A DNA stretch of 64,000 nucleotides from G963663495 sp963663495 (GCA_963663495.1 OY760427.1:1-64000), one strand, 5' to 3'. Positions 35,824 through 45,573 are shown, counted from the stretch's first letter. A program made the numbers and translations. Notes: generated from the sequence alone by a model not told the origin.

Positions 35824-38618
35824 CAGTGATCCTCTCCCGACCCAGCTTGTAGCCCCGCAGAGACTGCATGGTCCGCCTGTCGCACAATTGCCTCAAGCAG
35901 CGCTAGGCTCCAGGGCCCCCAGTCATCGTGCAGCCGCCGGAATCGGCATGGTTGTTCCCAGTCGATCCTGCCAATGTTGGCGGATACCTCTACGCGATTG
36001 CCGTAAATCATGGCGGATACCTGCCCGGTTGTATTATCTTCCGACGGGGGAATTAGCGGACGCCCGCTTCCGTGATGGCTGATTACAAGGTGGACCAATA
36101 GTTCAGCCAGCCCCGGGTCGAGATCGTGCTCACAGGTTCTTATCCAGCGGTGTACCAAGCGGGCAGACAGGGCTTCGTGACGGCCGCGGCTGGGCCAACC
36201 TGCCGCCTTCCGGGTAGCCTCCCAACAATGTCGCGGCGTACTGGACTTTGCGAGGAGTGTGGGGGATAAGGCAAGAGGATCAAGCCACCGTTGAAAGCGT
36301 GATTCGGATTTTCCCAGATCGTGTAAGCGACCGGCAAGTTCAGCAATTCTCGTCAAATCACAGGAAAGTCCGATACGCTCGGCTATCAACCTTGCAAAGG
36401 TTCCCACGGCCTCACCGTGAGCTTCCAATTCAACGGCACTCTCAGCCAGTGAAGTCTCGTCTAATTCATCGCTAATTCCCCCGGACAGTTCCGGTGCCCG
36501 AAGCGCAAGGCGAGGAACCTCTTTAGCTGCGCTGATCACCTGCGGCCGAATGCTTGTAACAACTTCGTTCCACTCGGATGCTTCCCATCCGGGTGCGGTT
36601 GTGGACTGAAGCATCTTGACAATCTGCGCAACAGCATCAGCTTGGTCGGTTTCGTCCATATCTTCTTCATCGGGGACAAGCCCGAGTGCTACGTTTACGA
36701 GATCGGCTACCTCAACGCCACACAGTCGCTTCAAAGCCTCGGCATGCAGGGGTACGCCGTGTGTTTGAACAGACACGTCAACGACCTGGAGTAAAGAGCT
36801 TGGATTCCATCCGAATTCATCCAGAAGTCCACAGTCGGTGGACAAAATAAGTACATCGCCTGGCTGAATCTCCTCTAGGACCGCAGGCTCTACGGTGACA
36901 CCATCGGGTTTGAGTCTTCTCAGTTCCCCGTCGCCATCAAGTGCTTTGCGAACCTCGCTGATCGGCACCGAAATCGTTTCGCGGTCGGTCGCCCGCGGCC
37001 ACAGCCGCTCCTCCGGCTCTGGAACATGTGCGCGCCAGATCAGGGACACAAAACGAACAGCGCCTGAAATGCCAGAGAAATACAATTCAACAGGAGCTTC
37101 GCCCTCAGGTGGTGTAGTAGTCTTCACCCACTCCCATAGAAGACCAGGCAGGATCTGGGGCGCGCGGCCGGGATCATCCCCGGGCTTTCCGAGCACGGCT
37201 GCAACGTTGCGCAGAGACACGTCAACAGTGTCCGCGTCATCAAGGCCTTTCTCCAGCTGATTGAGCACCTCTGCCGGTTCAGTTCCGTAAACAGGCCACG
37301 CTTGCAGGCCCTTTCGCTTCAATGGCGGTGCGTGAACATAGACCGACTCGGCGCGCTCAAACCGACCCAGGCGATTCAATCGTCCCAAGCGCTGTGTCAG
37401 TGCGCGCACACCGCACGTTTCCGTCACCAGGAATTCGGCGTCAACGTCAGCGCCGACTTCAAGCGTCTGTGTGGCGACGACAATCAGGTGGCGTTCTCGC
37501 GGAGACGCTTGATCACGGGACGCCGGGATGCCGCTGACCGGATCCAGGATGCGGCTGCGGATTCTCTCAGCCTCGCGCTCTCGTGTTCGTCCGGTCAGAA
37601 GCACGACTTCAGGCGGGTGGTCCGTGGCTTTGCCGGATCTGGATGTCAGTTTGTTGTAGACAGCCCTGGCCGTAGCTGGTGTGTTTGCAAACACCAAGCA
37701 TGCCGCCGGCGCAGATGCCTGCTCCAGAATAGAGAGGGTTTCCTGCACGAGTCCACTGACGACATCACGAACGCGCGCCATTCTTCTGACTCGGATCGTC
37801 TTCGGCGCGTCAAGACGCTGCCGCACAATGGAATTTGCTTCGTCCTCGGTATCGAGATTGAAGCGGTCTTGAACCAAAGAGTCACCGGTAGCGGTCAGCG
37901 ACACAACCCGGAGTCTGGTTCTTGCTCCGGCCAAGAGGGGCCGAACATTGCGCGTGCACTCGCCAAGGTCCGGGACTAGGCGAACCAAATGCTTGGCCAA
38001 ATGAGCCTCGTCAACAAGAATCAGGCTGTCAGTACCGCTGAGCGCGGCGTCAATGGGTCGCATGGTCCGACTTGAGCCGTAGCCACGAAACAGGAGACGA
38101 GAACCGAACATCGGCAATGTGGAAAGCAGCACTGAGGGCACAGACGGATCGGACGGACGGCGGGACTGAATCCCCCCACGAAGGCGAATCACTTCCAGCG
38201 GGTCCGAATTTCTGCCTGTTGAGAGCGCACGGAGGCGGCAGGCCACGGCAGACATCACGCGCGCCACTTCTTCATCAATTGAATGCGATTGTGAATTCAA
38301 CAACGCCTGGCGGACAGATTCTGCATGTGCGGCGGTCGAGTCTACCAGAAGCCGACGGTTGACCAGCCACCAGATCCGGGTTGGCGCCGTCCGCTTATCA
38401 GGAGAACGATCCGCCTGGGACGCAAGCCACCAAATCGCAATATCCAGGCATGCTGTCTTTCCAAGTCCGGTCGGGACGCCAATTTCCACGGGCCACTTCT
38501 CTTCCCGAGCTACCTGTCTGGCAAGACGTTCCTGCCACGGAAACGGCGGTCGGCTGTTGATCGCGCGATAGAATTCGGAAAACGTGGGCATGGAGCCCAC
38601 GACCAGCCCACTATTCAT
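35823..38618 (-). CDS. cas3: Cas3 helicase-nuclease with C-terminal HD domain (locus 2)
   Basis: 931 aa. Helicase motifs: GVPTGLGKT (about residues 48-56), DEAH in LILVDEAHLAKHL, SLTATGDS (motif III) and QRLGRLNRLG (motif VI). The HD nuclease is C-terminal: RLHDLGKSESRFQ (about residue 768), RHEALSARLVHRW and VISHHGSGRP. The start at 38,618 has a GAGGG Shine-Dalgarno-like stretch 6 nt upstream and follows csb2 by 9 bp; MPTFSEF at 38,591 is an alternative. It overlaps cas8 by the TGATG junction. It is only distantly similar to the locus 1 Cas3 and lies third rather than first in its operon. Confidence 0.94.
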   Translation of the reverse strand: MNSGLVVGSMPTFSEFYRAINSRPPFPWQERLARQVAREEKWPVEIGVPTGLGKTACLDIAIWWLASQADRSPDKRTAPTRIWWLVNRRLLVDSTAAHAESVRQALLNSQSHSIDEEVARVMSAVACRLRALSTGRNSDPLEVIRLRGGIQSRRPSDPSVPSVLLSTLPMFGSRLLFRGYGSSRTMRPIDAALSGTDSLILVDEAHLAKHLVRLVPDLGECTRNVRPLLAGARTRLRVVSLTATGDSLVQDRFNLDTEDEANSIVRQRLDAPKTIRVRRMARVRDVVSGLVQETLSILEQASAPAACLVFANTPATARAVYNKLTSRSGKATDHPPEVVLLTGRTREREAERIRSRILDPVSGIPASRDQASPRERHLIVVATQTLEVGADVDAEFLVTETCGVRALTQRLGRLNRLGRFERAESVYVHAPPLKRKGLQAWPVYGTEPAEVLNQLEKGLDDADTVDVSLRNVAAVLGKPGDDPGRAPQILPGLLWEWVKTTTPPEGEAPVELYFSGISGAVRFVSLIWRAHVPEPEERLWPRATDRETISVPISEVRKALDGDGELRRLKPDGVTVEPAVLEEIQPGDVLILSTDCGLLDEFGWNPSSLLQVVDVSVQTHGVPLHAEALKRLCGVEVADLVNVALGLVPDEEDMDETDQADAVAQIVKMLQSTTAPGWEASEWNEVVTSIRPQVISAAKEVPRLALRAPELSGGISDELDETSLAESAVELEAHGEAVGTFARLIAERIGLSCDLTRIAELAGRLHDLGKSESRFQRWLDPLALSPTLLAKSSTPRHCWEATRKAAGWPSRGRHEALSARLVHRWIRTCEHDLDPGLAELLVHLVISHHGSGRPLIPPSEDNTTGQVSAMIYGNRVEVSANIGRIDWEQPCRFRRLHDDWGPWSLALLEAIVRQADHAVSAGLQAGSGEDH

Positions 38619-38627
38619 TTGTCGCCC

Positions 38628-40037
38628 TCACGTACGCTCGTCAGCTTCCACACACAATCCAAGGCCCCGTTGCCGCCCTGCCCCGATGACTACCGGCCCG
38701 GTGACAAGTCGGTCGAACCAAATCATGAGATGGGAATACGGAAGCCCTGGACGTCCAGGGCGATTTATTTCGCAGGGCGCCAGATCAACAGCGCCGCGGA
38801 CAAGCGGACACCGAGCCGACCGGAAAGCGCGAGGTGCAGGGAGACCGGCATGCTTGCACCATTGAGTGACTTCCTGCAGGTCAAGACCCACTCGACGCTC
38901 GTGAAGGGCCGGAAACGCGGTGACCCAGCAACGGCTTGTTCGCTCCCATCTTTGCGGGTTGGCAGCCAAGGGGCGGGTCTCGCCCCCCCACGGACTCACT
39001 TCCACCTCCATACCCTTGCCGTTAAGGCGGCGAATTGAGTATGCAACTTCCTTAACCCGCGCCCCAAGCACTGGTGAACAGCTAGGCGGCAGCCAAAGGG
39101 CAAGTCCATGTATACGGCCCCGGGACCGGCGGAATCCTACATCAGGCAGGGCAAGAAAACGCACCAGATCAAAGCCCTTCTTCCTGAATCCATGTCCATG
39201 AAGGACTGGGGGAGGGTCACCATGCATTGCCTGATAGCGTTGCAGAACGGCTCTCTTGAACAGGCCCGTCAGTGCCGTTATTTTCCGACCGGAAGTCGCA
39301 TTGCTTATGCGCAACCAGCTAACGACCTTCCCGATGTCCAGTCTGGGGGCACGTCCCGGATCGCGGTAAGCGATCTGGTGGCGAAGCGCCGCGAACTGGG
39401 AGCGGGCCACACTGGCACCGTGCTCTATCCAAGTCCGGTACATTGCGTCTAGGATTTGCAGATCACCCGGTTCAGGAACGCAGATCGCCATAGATCCCGC
39501 GGGATCTGGTATAAATGCCTCTCCGCGGATTTCCTGCTCCTGCGAGTACGTTTCAACCCGTAACCGAACCGGGGAGTCGGCAGCTCCGAGATATCCAATC
39601 CTAGAGGCTCTGCGCCGCAGCGCTTCAATCACATCAACAGACGGATGTACATCCCACACGTAAGTGATATGAGGCAGTCGCGGAGCCACCCGCACTCCAG
39701 GGCGAATTTCAGACGCTCTCCTGCCGACATACTGCGGGTGAGACACCTTCTTAGGGAGACTGCCTCCATGCCGAACCACATAGCGAGGCCTGAGCTGCTG
39801 ATGGCATGGGGAGGCATCCGCGTAGATCACGGGAGGAGGAAGTCGCTCCACCCATTCGAGCTCGGAACCTGTTGTGACACGGCACCGATCCCCGGTTCCG
39901 TCTGCGGCCACCAGCGCTGCAAAGAGGCGGGCAGGCGCGGGCGGCCACTCTCCACGAGTTAAGGCGCCTGTACTGGCAGAACCGTCCGGGTCGCCGCGAA
40001 AGGTTCCGTGCAGCAACTCGACCCGAATCGCCAGCAT
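38628..40037 (-). CDS. csb2: Type I-G Cas5-Cas6 protein Csb2 (GSU0054 family), locus 2
   Basis: 469-aa Csb2. The N-terminus MLAIRVELLHGTFRG and EWPPAPARLFAALVAADG is the family pattern also seen at 12,155-13,780. RPRYVVRHGG supplies a candidate His, and the C-terminus ends in the glycine-rich loop VIGAGRQRGLGLC typical of Cas6-like RAMP folds. It should process the array 2 repeat. Its start overlaps the csb1 stop by one base at 40,037. Low similarity to the locus 1 Csb2 fits the different repeat sequences. Confidence 0.92.
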   Translation of the reverse strand: MLAIRVELLHGTFRGDPDGSASTGALTRGEWPPAPARLFAALVAADGTGDRCRVTTGSELEWVERLPPPVIYADASPCHQQLRPRYVVRHGGSLPKKVSHPQYVGRRASEIRPGVRVAPRLPHITYVWDVHPSVDVIEALRRRASRIGYLGAADSPVRLRVETYSQEQEIRGEAFIPDPAGSMAICVPEPGDLQILDAMYRTWIEHGASVARSQFAALRHQIAYRDPGRAPRLDIGKVVSWLRISNATSGRKITALTGLFKRAVLQRYQAMHGDPPPVLHGHGFRKKGFDLVRFLALPDVGFRRSRGRIHGLALWLPPSCSPVLGARVKEVAYSIRRLNGKGMEVEVSPWGGETRPLAANPQRWERTSRCWVTAFPALHERRVGLDLQEVTQWCKHAGLPAPRAFRSARCPLVRGAVDLAPCEINRPGRPGLPYSHLMIWFDRLVTGPVVIGAGRQRGLGLCVEADERT

Positions 40038-41230
40038 TAGTCCGTCAACTCCGGCCAGCTGGCCTTAATGGCTGTGCGGAGATTGCTCTTCGGCGCAAGC
40101 AGTAGCGGCTCGCTATCCCAACCATCAAGCGGAATGTCAGCGGATTGCGCTCGGGCCAGCATCCGAGCGAGAAGTTCGGCGGTTTGTTTCCGACTACCAA
40201 GATCGCATGCCACATCCTTTTCAGCCCCTAACCACGTAGTGGAGATTCTTGTTGGCCGCAGTTCAGCACCCGAACGAAGAGCGAAACCCCTCCCGAAAGC
40301 CAAGACATGGGCGTGCAGGCCCAAGGCCACCAGAAGCGCGCGCGCCGCAGCGTCTGCCACCTGTTTTTCGGGGCCAAGGCTGACTCGCCTAAGTTGCGCG
40401 AAGGACACAGTTGCCCGTAAGCTCACACGCGCGAACGAAACTGCAGCAGCGGTTGCCCGGTCTCCCATGAAGGGTACTTGGCCATGCCCCATCTCGGAAA
40501 GTTTATCCTTCTTCCCGCCTTCCATTTTCGCCTTGCCCATCTCCCAATTCAGCCGGTCGTCAGGATTCGAAGTCAGGACTTCGTCCGTATTCAGGTTCAA
40601 TGGGTCTCCCTTAAGCCCAAAAACCTTGGTCTCCGCCGCTGCCGGGTTCCAACCGATAATCTCCGAGACCCAAGCACGCGCGTGCTTGGCGTTCGAGCGC
40701 TTTCTGCCGAGATGCGACTGCCAGAAGCCGTACAGCAGGGCCTGAGGGAACCACGCCATCAAAGGCCCACAAGTCTGGGCAGTCGCGCCAAAGATGGCTT
40801 GCCCTATTTCGGTCCGTACAAAGTCTGTTCCGTCAAGCTGGGCGTCTCGGAGATAGGCATCCGCATTGCGGTGAGGGAACTCCAGACTGGAGATCCGGCG
40901 GGGCAAATGTGCGGGAAGACCGGCCAACGAGGAGAGATCCAGCACCAATTCCGGTACACGGGACGTTGAACGGTTGCGCCGTAGCGCCTCTTCAAGCCGG
41001 TTCGCCTGCGAAGGAACGTTATCAATGATAATGACATCGGCCGGTTCGTCATCTGAGGTGGATTCCCACCGCCGGTCGGTCTGGTAGACTCCGCCTTGGT
41101 AAACCGCCGGCTTCACCGGACTGCCGTGTCCCCCGCAGGGCTCAAGTTCCGTATCAATCCTGATGCCATCCTCGAAAGAATCATCCGAGCATGCCTCCAG
41201 CAGCATTTCCATGTCAACCAGTTTAGCCAT
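40037..41230 (-). CDS. csb1: Type I-G Cas7 protein Csb1 (GSU0053 family), locus 2
   Basis: 397 aa from the ATG at 41,230, which has AAGGAGG 8 nt upstream; an ATG at 41,248 lies before that site. First gene of operon 2. The family motif is NVPSQANRLEEALRRN, matching SMANRLE in the locus 1 Csb1. SEIIGWNPAAAETKVFGLKG and ATAAAVSFARVSLRATVSFA are further conserved-looking stretches. It would form the Cas7 backbone. It is longer than the locus 1 Csb1 by about 80 residues, partly in a Lys-rich stretch (KAKMEGGKKDKL). Confidence 0.92.
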   Translation of the reverse strand: MAKLVDMEMLLEACSDDSFEDGIRIDTELEPCGGHGSPVKPAVYQGGVYQTDRRWESTSDDEPADVIIIDNVPSQANRLEEALRRNRSTSRVPELVLDLSSLAGLPAHLPRRISSLEFPHRNADAYLRDAQLDGTDFVRTEIGQAIFGATAQTCGPLMAWFPQALLYGFWQSHLGRKRSNAKHARAWVSEIIGWNPAAAETKVFGLKGDPLNLNTDEVLTSNPDDRLNWEMGKAKMEGGKKDKLSEMGHGQVPFMGDRATAAAVSFARVSLRATVSFAQLRRVSLGPEKQVADAAARALLVALGLHAHVLAFGRGFALRSGAELRPTRISTTWLGAEKDVACDLGSRKQTAELLARMLARAQSADIPLDGWDSEPLLLAPKSNLRTAIKASWPELTD

Positions 41231-41596
41231 TGAAGAGCCTCCTTGCATGAGCAGCTTGGTATGCTACCTCTAACCGTGAGTTCCCGCATCTATACGCGGG
41301 TTGTAGCCGGTTACAGGCCTCGGCTCACACAGGCGGTCATTTACCCGAACCAAGCAAGACGGACCGCAAACCAGTGTAAGCCCGCCGCATTTAGGAATAC
41401 AATTGCGGGTTGGGTTGACCAGTCCGCTCTGCGGATTTGATAGTGGACTTCGCGCAAGCGCTTGACGTGAGAGCATAGCAAACGATCTGCCTTCAATGGA
41501 GGAAAGCGCGACGGACTTCCACATGTAGTAGCATCAAAGGCCGGACAGGGGATGTGGACATGGTTTCGGTGGGTTCTGCACTATTCTGCGGCATCA
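41231..41596. promoter_or_regulatory. Region upstream of cas operon 2
   Basis: About 366 bp between csb1 and the MITE/IS256 junction. No gene is supported; open frames here are short and unmatched. It should contain the promoter of operon 2, but I cannot assign -35/-10 elements by eye. The IS256-family element begins at 41,649, about 420 bp from the csb1 start. Confidence 0.4.
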
Positions 41597-41648
41597 CTCC
41601 CATACCCGGTGAAGTACATATTAGCGATGGCATTTACTCTCGGTTATA
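41597..41648. mobile_element. IS66-derived MITE, left half (split by the IS256 element)
   Basis: CCCGGTGAAGTACAT (from about 41,599) is the IS66 end sequence seen at 90-2156. Removing the IS256 element and one TSD copy joins it to 45,574-45,594, whose TAATGTGCTTCACCGGACGG is the opposite IS66 end. The result is a palindromic element of only about 75 bp. The last eight bases CGGTTATA are the TSD of the IS256 insertion. Confidence 0.65.
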
Positions 41649-41678
41649 GGCGGCGTGCCATTCCTTGTTGGCTGAAAA

Positions 41679-43163
41679 TCCGGTCGGTGCCGGCTGGAAC
41701 GGCTATAATGTACAGATTCTGCGCTCATCCTGACACCCCTGATTGTAGTTCTGATCAAAGAATTATGGGCTTTTGCAGCGGTTATCAAGCCCGCAAGTAT
41801 CTGCCGCGTGATTTACGGTGTCGTTGCCGTGTTGCAGGCAGATTCAGGCGCGTTTCTCCTTACTGAACAGCCTATATGAGCCCTTTTTGCACGCGCTGAC
41901 ACCGCGGTAGCGGATTCATGCGTACCATCTGCAGGTATGCTAACCTTCCACGCGGGTGTAACGACCTAAACGCGCCAATCCTATCATCCAATACCGCACG
42001 CATCGTACCACGATCGAACTCCTGTTCCGGCAGTAGGCAGTCTTATTGGCAGGACTGATCACGGTACGCGTGATTTACGGCCTCGTTGGCGCGTTTTCGG
42101 CGGTTTTGGGTGCTATTCAGTCCGGTGAACATCTGAGAACAGCCCTTTTGGGCGCTCCGATACGGCTTTGGCTGGGGCATGCGTGTCCTCCGCTCATGGC
42201 GAGTGACGCGTTACATCGTCTACAGAGGCCTTACACCGCGCCTCTATAGCGCTATTACCCCCTAATTGGCGGCCGAACCTGTCACATAGCACGATCCAGC
42301 ACCCATTATCGCACGCACCGTGGCATTGCACGACCGTATCCATCTTTCAGCATATACTATCGCTGCGGTGCTGTACGCGTTTCTACAGTAGAGCTGCTTA
42401 CAGCTTCGGTGGTTTGTCCAGGATAATATTGTCCTGCTTAACGACTCCACCTCACTAATTGACCTGCACGCATGATTTACGGCCTCGTTGGCGTGTTGCA
42501 GGCAGATTCAGGCACGTTTTTCCTTACTGAACAGCCTATATGAGCCCTTTTGCACGCATGCACACCGTGGTAGCGGCTTCAAACGTGCCATCTGCAGGCA
42601 TCGTGGACAGCCACGCGTGTATGTAGCAACGTAAACCCGTCAATCCTACCAACCACGCTACGATGCGCCCTCCAATTCCGCACGCATCGTACCACGACCG
42701 AACTCATGTTCCGGCAAGCACTTATGGATCGTACGCGCTGCAATAATGCTGATGATAATTACGACACCTTCCTGGTACAGGGTAGTCTTTTCACATTCGC
42801 CTTGGCTCCCTTGATGACTACCCCTCCGCGCACAGCCGTAGGCTCCTTATTGGCCGGATAGATCACCGTACGCGTGATCTACCGCCTCGTTGGCATGTTT
42901 TCGGCACATTTGGACCCCATTTAGCCCGCTTACCGTCTGATGAGAGCCCTTCTGGGCCCTCCGATACGGCTTTGGCGGGGACATGCGTGCCCTCCAGATA
43001 CATCTCCGCCTGCTCCGCTTATCGCGAAGTGACACGTTACATCGTCTACGGAGGCCTTACACTACGCCTCTATAGCGCTGTTACCCCCTAAGTGGCAGCC
43101 GAACCCGTCACACAGCACGATCCTGCCCCCATTATCGCACGCATCGTGGTACTGTACACGCTT
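41679..43163. other. Long non-coding tail of the IS256-family element
   Basis: About 1.5 kb without a supported gene, between the left TIR and the transposase stop. It contains a diverged direct duplication with an offset of about 700-800 bp: 41,800-42,330 resembles 42,470-43,150. Shared landmarks are CGTGATTTACGG(T/C), CTCCGATACGGCTTTGGC, TTACATCGTCTAC and CCTCTATAGCGCT. Related sequence occurs in the relicts at 2606-3056 and 19,986-20,200, so it is a hereditary part of the element family. It may be a decayed gene or a structured RNA; nothing decides this. Confidence 0.55.
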
Positions 43164-44402
43164 CTACAGTAGAACTGCTTGTAGTTCCGGCAGGTGGTCT
43201 GCACAGGGTAGGATCTTCATGCTCCATGTCTCCGACTCCCTATTGGCCATGGCTGCCCATCGTTGACGTTGACTCGAATTCATCCAACGCGCGACATTCC
43301 GGCATCGTTGAGCAATCAAACTGTTCAGGTTCTCCATGATGTTATTGGTCTGCAAACTGCGTCCCAGTTCCTCCGCCACCCCCAGTCTATGGAGCGTCAA
43401 AGTCTCTTCCAACCCCTCAGACAAGCTGTTCGATGCCTTGGGATGGGACTCCTTCAACCCCTTTTTTATGCTCAGAAGCGCCTCCTTTGCCTTGTCGTAA
43501 TTCGGCTCGTCGTACGCCTGCTGCAACTCCCCCCGAACCCGCACCTTTTCGTCCTCTTTCTCAATGTAACTCACCACATTCTCTCGCTTATGCCAAGTAC
43601 ACCGCTGTACCTGTGCCTTATCACCAAATACCGCTTTCACCGCCTTCCGGAGCCCTTTGGAACCATCTAAGATGACCAAAAGCCCCTTATCATACCGCAG
43701 CCCGCGATCAATCAAATCCTGCAGCAGCCCTTGTACCGCCTCGGCGTTCTCTGTCGCCGTCTCCACCATCCCTACTACTATCTTCTCGCCCTTATCCGTA
43801 ATCCCTACACAAATCAATACCTGCACCCCCTGAAAGTACTTGCCGTCCAGCAGCAACGCTACAAACGTGTTCTCCGCCAGATTACGCTCCTCCTGCTCCT
43901 TCAATACCTGTGCACTGTAACTCTTGTACTTGCGACTGATTGAGGAAGCGCTCAATCCAAAACTGCCAACAAACTCCGTTGCCACCTTCTTGTAGTTCCG
44001 CTGGCTAATACCATACACAATTTTCCGGGCGATACGCTTCACCATATTCGGATTCGGCTTGTGCAACAATTTGTAGGTCTCCAGAGGACGCGCTTTACCC
44101 TTCACCCGGTCCTGTACACGCGGCACACTCACCTTTACCCGCTCATCTCCAATCATGATAGAGCCCGGTCTGCTCCCCCACCGCTCGTACCGCCCCTTGT
44201 GCTGCTTATTGTTGTCGCGCTTTCTGCGCACACCGCAGAGAGACTTTACCTCGGCTTCCATGACCGCAAGAAAAAACGCCAGTTGCATCGTGCCAAGATG
44301 CTCTACTAACAGCTTCAGGGAATCAATCCCCGTGTCTAGTATCTTCTGGAGACCCTCCGGTAGTGTGCCGGGGTTTTCTATCTGCATGACATCTTTGGAC
44401 AT
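43164..44402 (-). CDS. IS256-family (mutator-type) transposase, intact
   Basis: 412-aa DDE transposase. The catalytic triad is visible: D186 in ALLLDGKYFQGVQ, D246 in VILDGSKGLRKAV and E357 in NNIMENLNS. The family signature VQRCTWHKRENVVSYI (about 265-280) lies between the second and third residues. Length is normal for IS256 (about 400). It starts 3 bp after the stop of the inactive paralogue (TGACCTATG), a spacing that suggests translational coupling from one transcript. It should mobilise this element and any related copies with matching TIRs. Confidence 0.93.
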   Translation of the reverse strand: MSKDVMQIENPGTLPEGLQKILDTGIDSLKLLVEHLGTMQLAFFLAVMEAEVKSLCGVRRKRDNNKQHKGRYERWGSRPGSIMIGDERVKVSVPRVQDRVKGKARPLETYKLLHKPNPNMVKRIARKIVYGISQRNYKKVATEFVGSFGLSASSISRKYKSYSAQVLKEQEERNLAENTFVALLLDGKYFQGVQVLICVGITDKGEKIVVGMVETATENAEAVQGLLQDLIDRGLRYDKGLLVILDGSKGLRKAVKAVFGDKAQVQRCTWHKRENVVSYIEKEDEKVRVRGELQQAYDEPNYDKAKEALLSIKKGLKESHPKASNSLSEGLEETLTLHRLGVAEELGRSLQTNNIMENLNSLIAQRCRNVARWMNSSQRQRWAAMANRESETWSMKILPCADHLPELQAVLL

Positions 44403-44405
44403 AGG

Positions 44406-45467
44406 TCAGTTATCGTTTGTCTGATTGATGGAAGGAAACAATGCTGATCGCATCGCTGGAAGATACGCAGCGCGGGGCAATCTTCGCATGTGTGACTCTA
44501 TCTCAAGAAGCAACAACGCCAGACAAGCACGGCGTTTGTCTGGCGGCATCCACAAGCGAACATCGCGTAGTCGCCGCACCAGCTTCTTGGAGACATGGGC
44601 CACACAACGAGTACTTCGAAGGCTCGGACTCAACTGTTCATACAGTCCTGTCCGGTGCAGTGTCAGCGTCCTATCCAGACCCCGCAAGAGCCACCGGGCC
44701 GCAGACCGGTTACACACCAAAAGGTCCGTATGGATCTGCATCAACGCTGCATGCGCCACCTTCGGATCCGGCACGGCGAAAGCACGCGTGATCGCCCCCC
44801 GAATGTGCCGCCCGTCCTGCTCGGACAGATAACTCACTACACGCGTGCGCTTGTGCATCTGGCAGTGTTGCTGCTGCATACCGGTACCCAAGCACTCTTG
44901 CAGTACGCCGGTCAGCGAGGTCACATCAGGAGTGATGCAGAAGAGCCCCCGATCTGCGCACAAACCGCGCTCCAACAAGCCTTGTAACAAGTGTTGCACG
45001 CGCTCCGCATCGTGCAACGGAGCCTCCACAAAGCCCAGAATGCGCCGATAACCCTCAATGGTAGCGGCCATGCACACGACTATGGGTCGCCCCCACACTT
45101 CCATGGCATCAAGCCAAAGGATTACGTGCTCTTCTTCACACAACGGGCGCGTATCAAACACCTGCCGCGCCTGCTCGCACGCCGCAGCATCATCATCGTA
45201 CCCCAATGCCAAGCCTCCCGGAGACTCCGGAGACTCTGGAGCACGGACGCTATTTTCCTCCTCGGAAGGTGCTTCTGCCAACTGCTCCCCAGTGCCGTCT
45301 GGAGCCGCATTATCCGACGGAAGCATAACATCCTCTTCCAGACTAGACGTCAACTGCTGCACACACTGGGTGAGGTGCCGCAACAAGTCAAATTGCAGCT
45401 GCCGACCGGACGCGCCGGTATGACGCAGCCCCTGAATGAGCTGCGATAAATCATCTGATAAACTCAT
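44406..45467 (-). CDS. IS256-like transposase paralogue lacking two catalytic residues (complete copy)
   Basis: 353 aa, first gene of the element. An acidic, variable N-terminal region (about 1-110) is followed by the IS256-like core: HVILWLDAMEVWGRPIV with D120, LFCITPDVTSLTGVL, QHCQMHKRTRVVSYLSE and LSPSLRSTRCVAHVSKKLV. Aligned with the intact transposase downstream, the second Asp is P180 and the Glu is A290, so DNA cleavage is not expected. The frame is complete and co-linear, which points to selection for a non-catalytic role such as end binding or control of the partner. That role is inference. It is a homologue of the genes beside both CRISPR arrays. Confidence 0.82.
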   Translation of the reverse strand: MSLSDDLSQLIQGLRHTGASGRQLQFDLLRHLTQCVQQLTSSLEEDVMLPSDNAAPDGTGEQLAEAPSEEENSVRAPESPESPGGLALGYDDDAAACEQARQVFDTRPLCEEEHVILWLDAMEVWGRPIVVCMAATIEGYRRILGFVEAPLHDAERVQHLLQGLLERGLCADRGLFCITPDVTSLTGVLQECLGTGMQQQHCQMHKRTRVVSYLSEQDGRHIRGAITRAFAVPDPKVAHAALMQIHTDLLVCNRSAARWLLRGLDRTLTLHRTGLYEQLSPSLRSTRCVAHVSKKLVRRLRDVRLWMPPDKRRACLALLLLEIESHMRRLPRAAYLPAMRSALFPSINQTNDN

Positions 45468-45573
45468 AAGTGATCATGGATCCGTATGGTGAAAAGGCTT
45501 AGGAAACCCAAGCCAACACCGAACCAATAATCACTTTTTCAGCCAACAAGGAATGGCACGCCGCCCGGTTATA

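Larger units (their letters stand above)
41649..45565 (-). mobile_element. Complete two-gene IS256-family element
   Basis: 3,917 bp with perfect 30-bp inverted ends (41,649-41,678 and 45,536-45,565, beginning GGCGGCGTGCCATTCCTTGT) and an 8-bp duplication CGGTTATA (41,641-41,648 and 45,566-45,573). Both the family assignment (from the transposase) and the 8-bp duplication fit IS256. It carries an inactive paralogue gene followed 3 bp later by an intact transposase, both leftward, and then about 1.5 kb of non-coding DNA. At nearly 4 kb it is about three times the usual IS256 length. A partial, nearly identical copy abuts CRISPR array 2 and a diverged one abuts array 1. Confidence 0.9.

Noticed and set aside
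41649..45565. Interpreting the complete IS256 element as the right arm of a composite transposon that carried locus 2 in
   Set aside because: It has its own matching 8-bp duplication on both sides inside a MITE, so it arrived alone; only the bracketing layout is reported.
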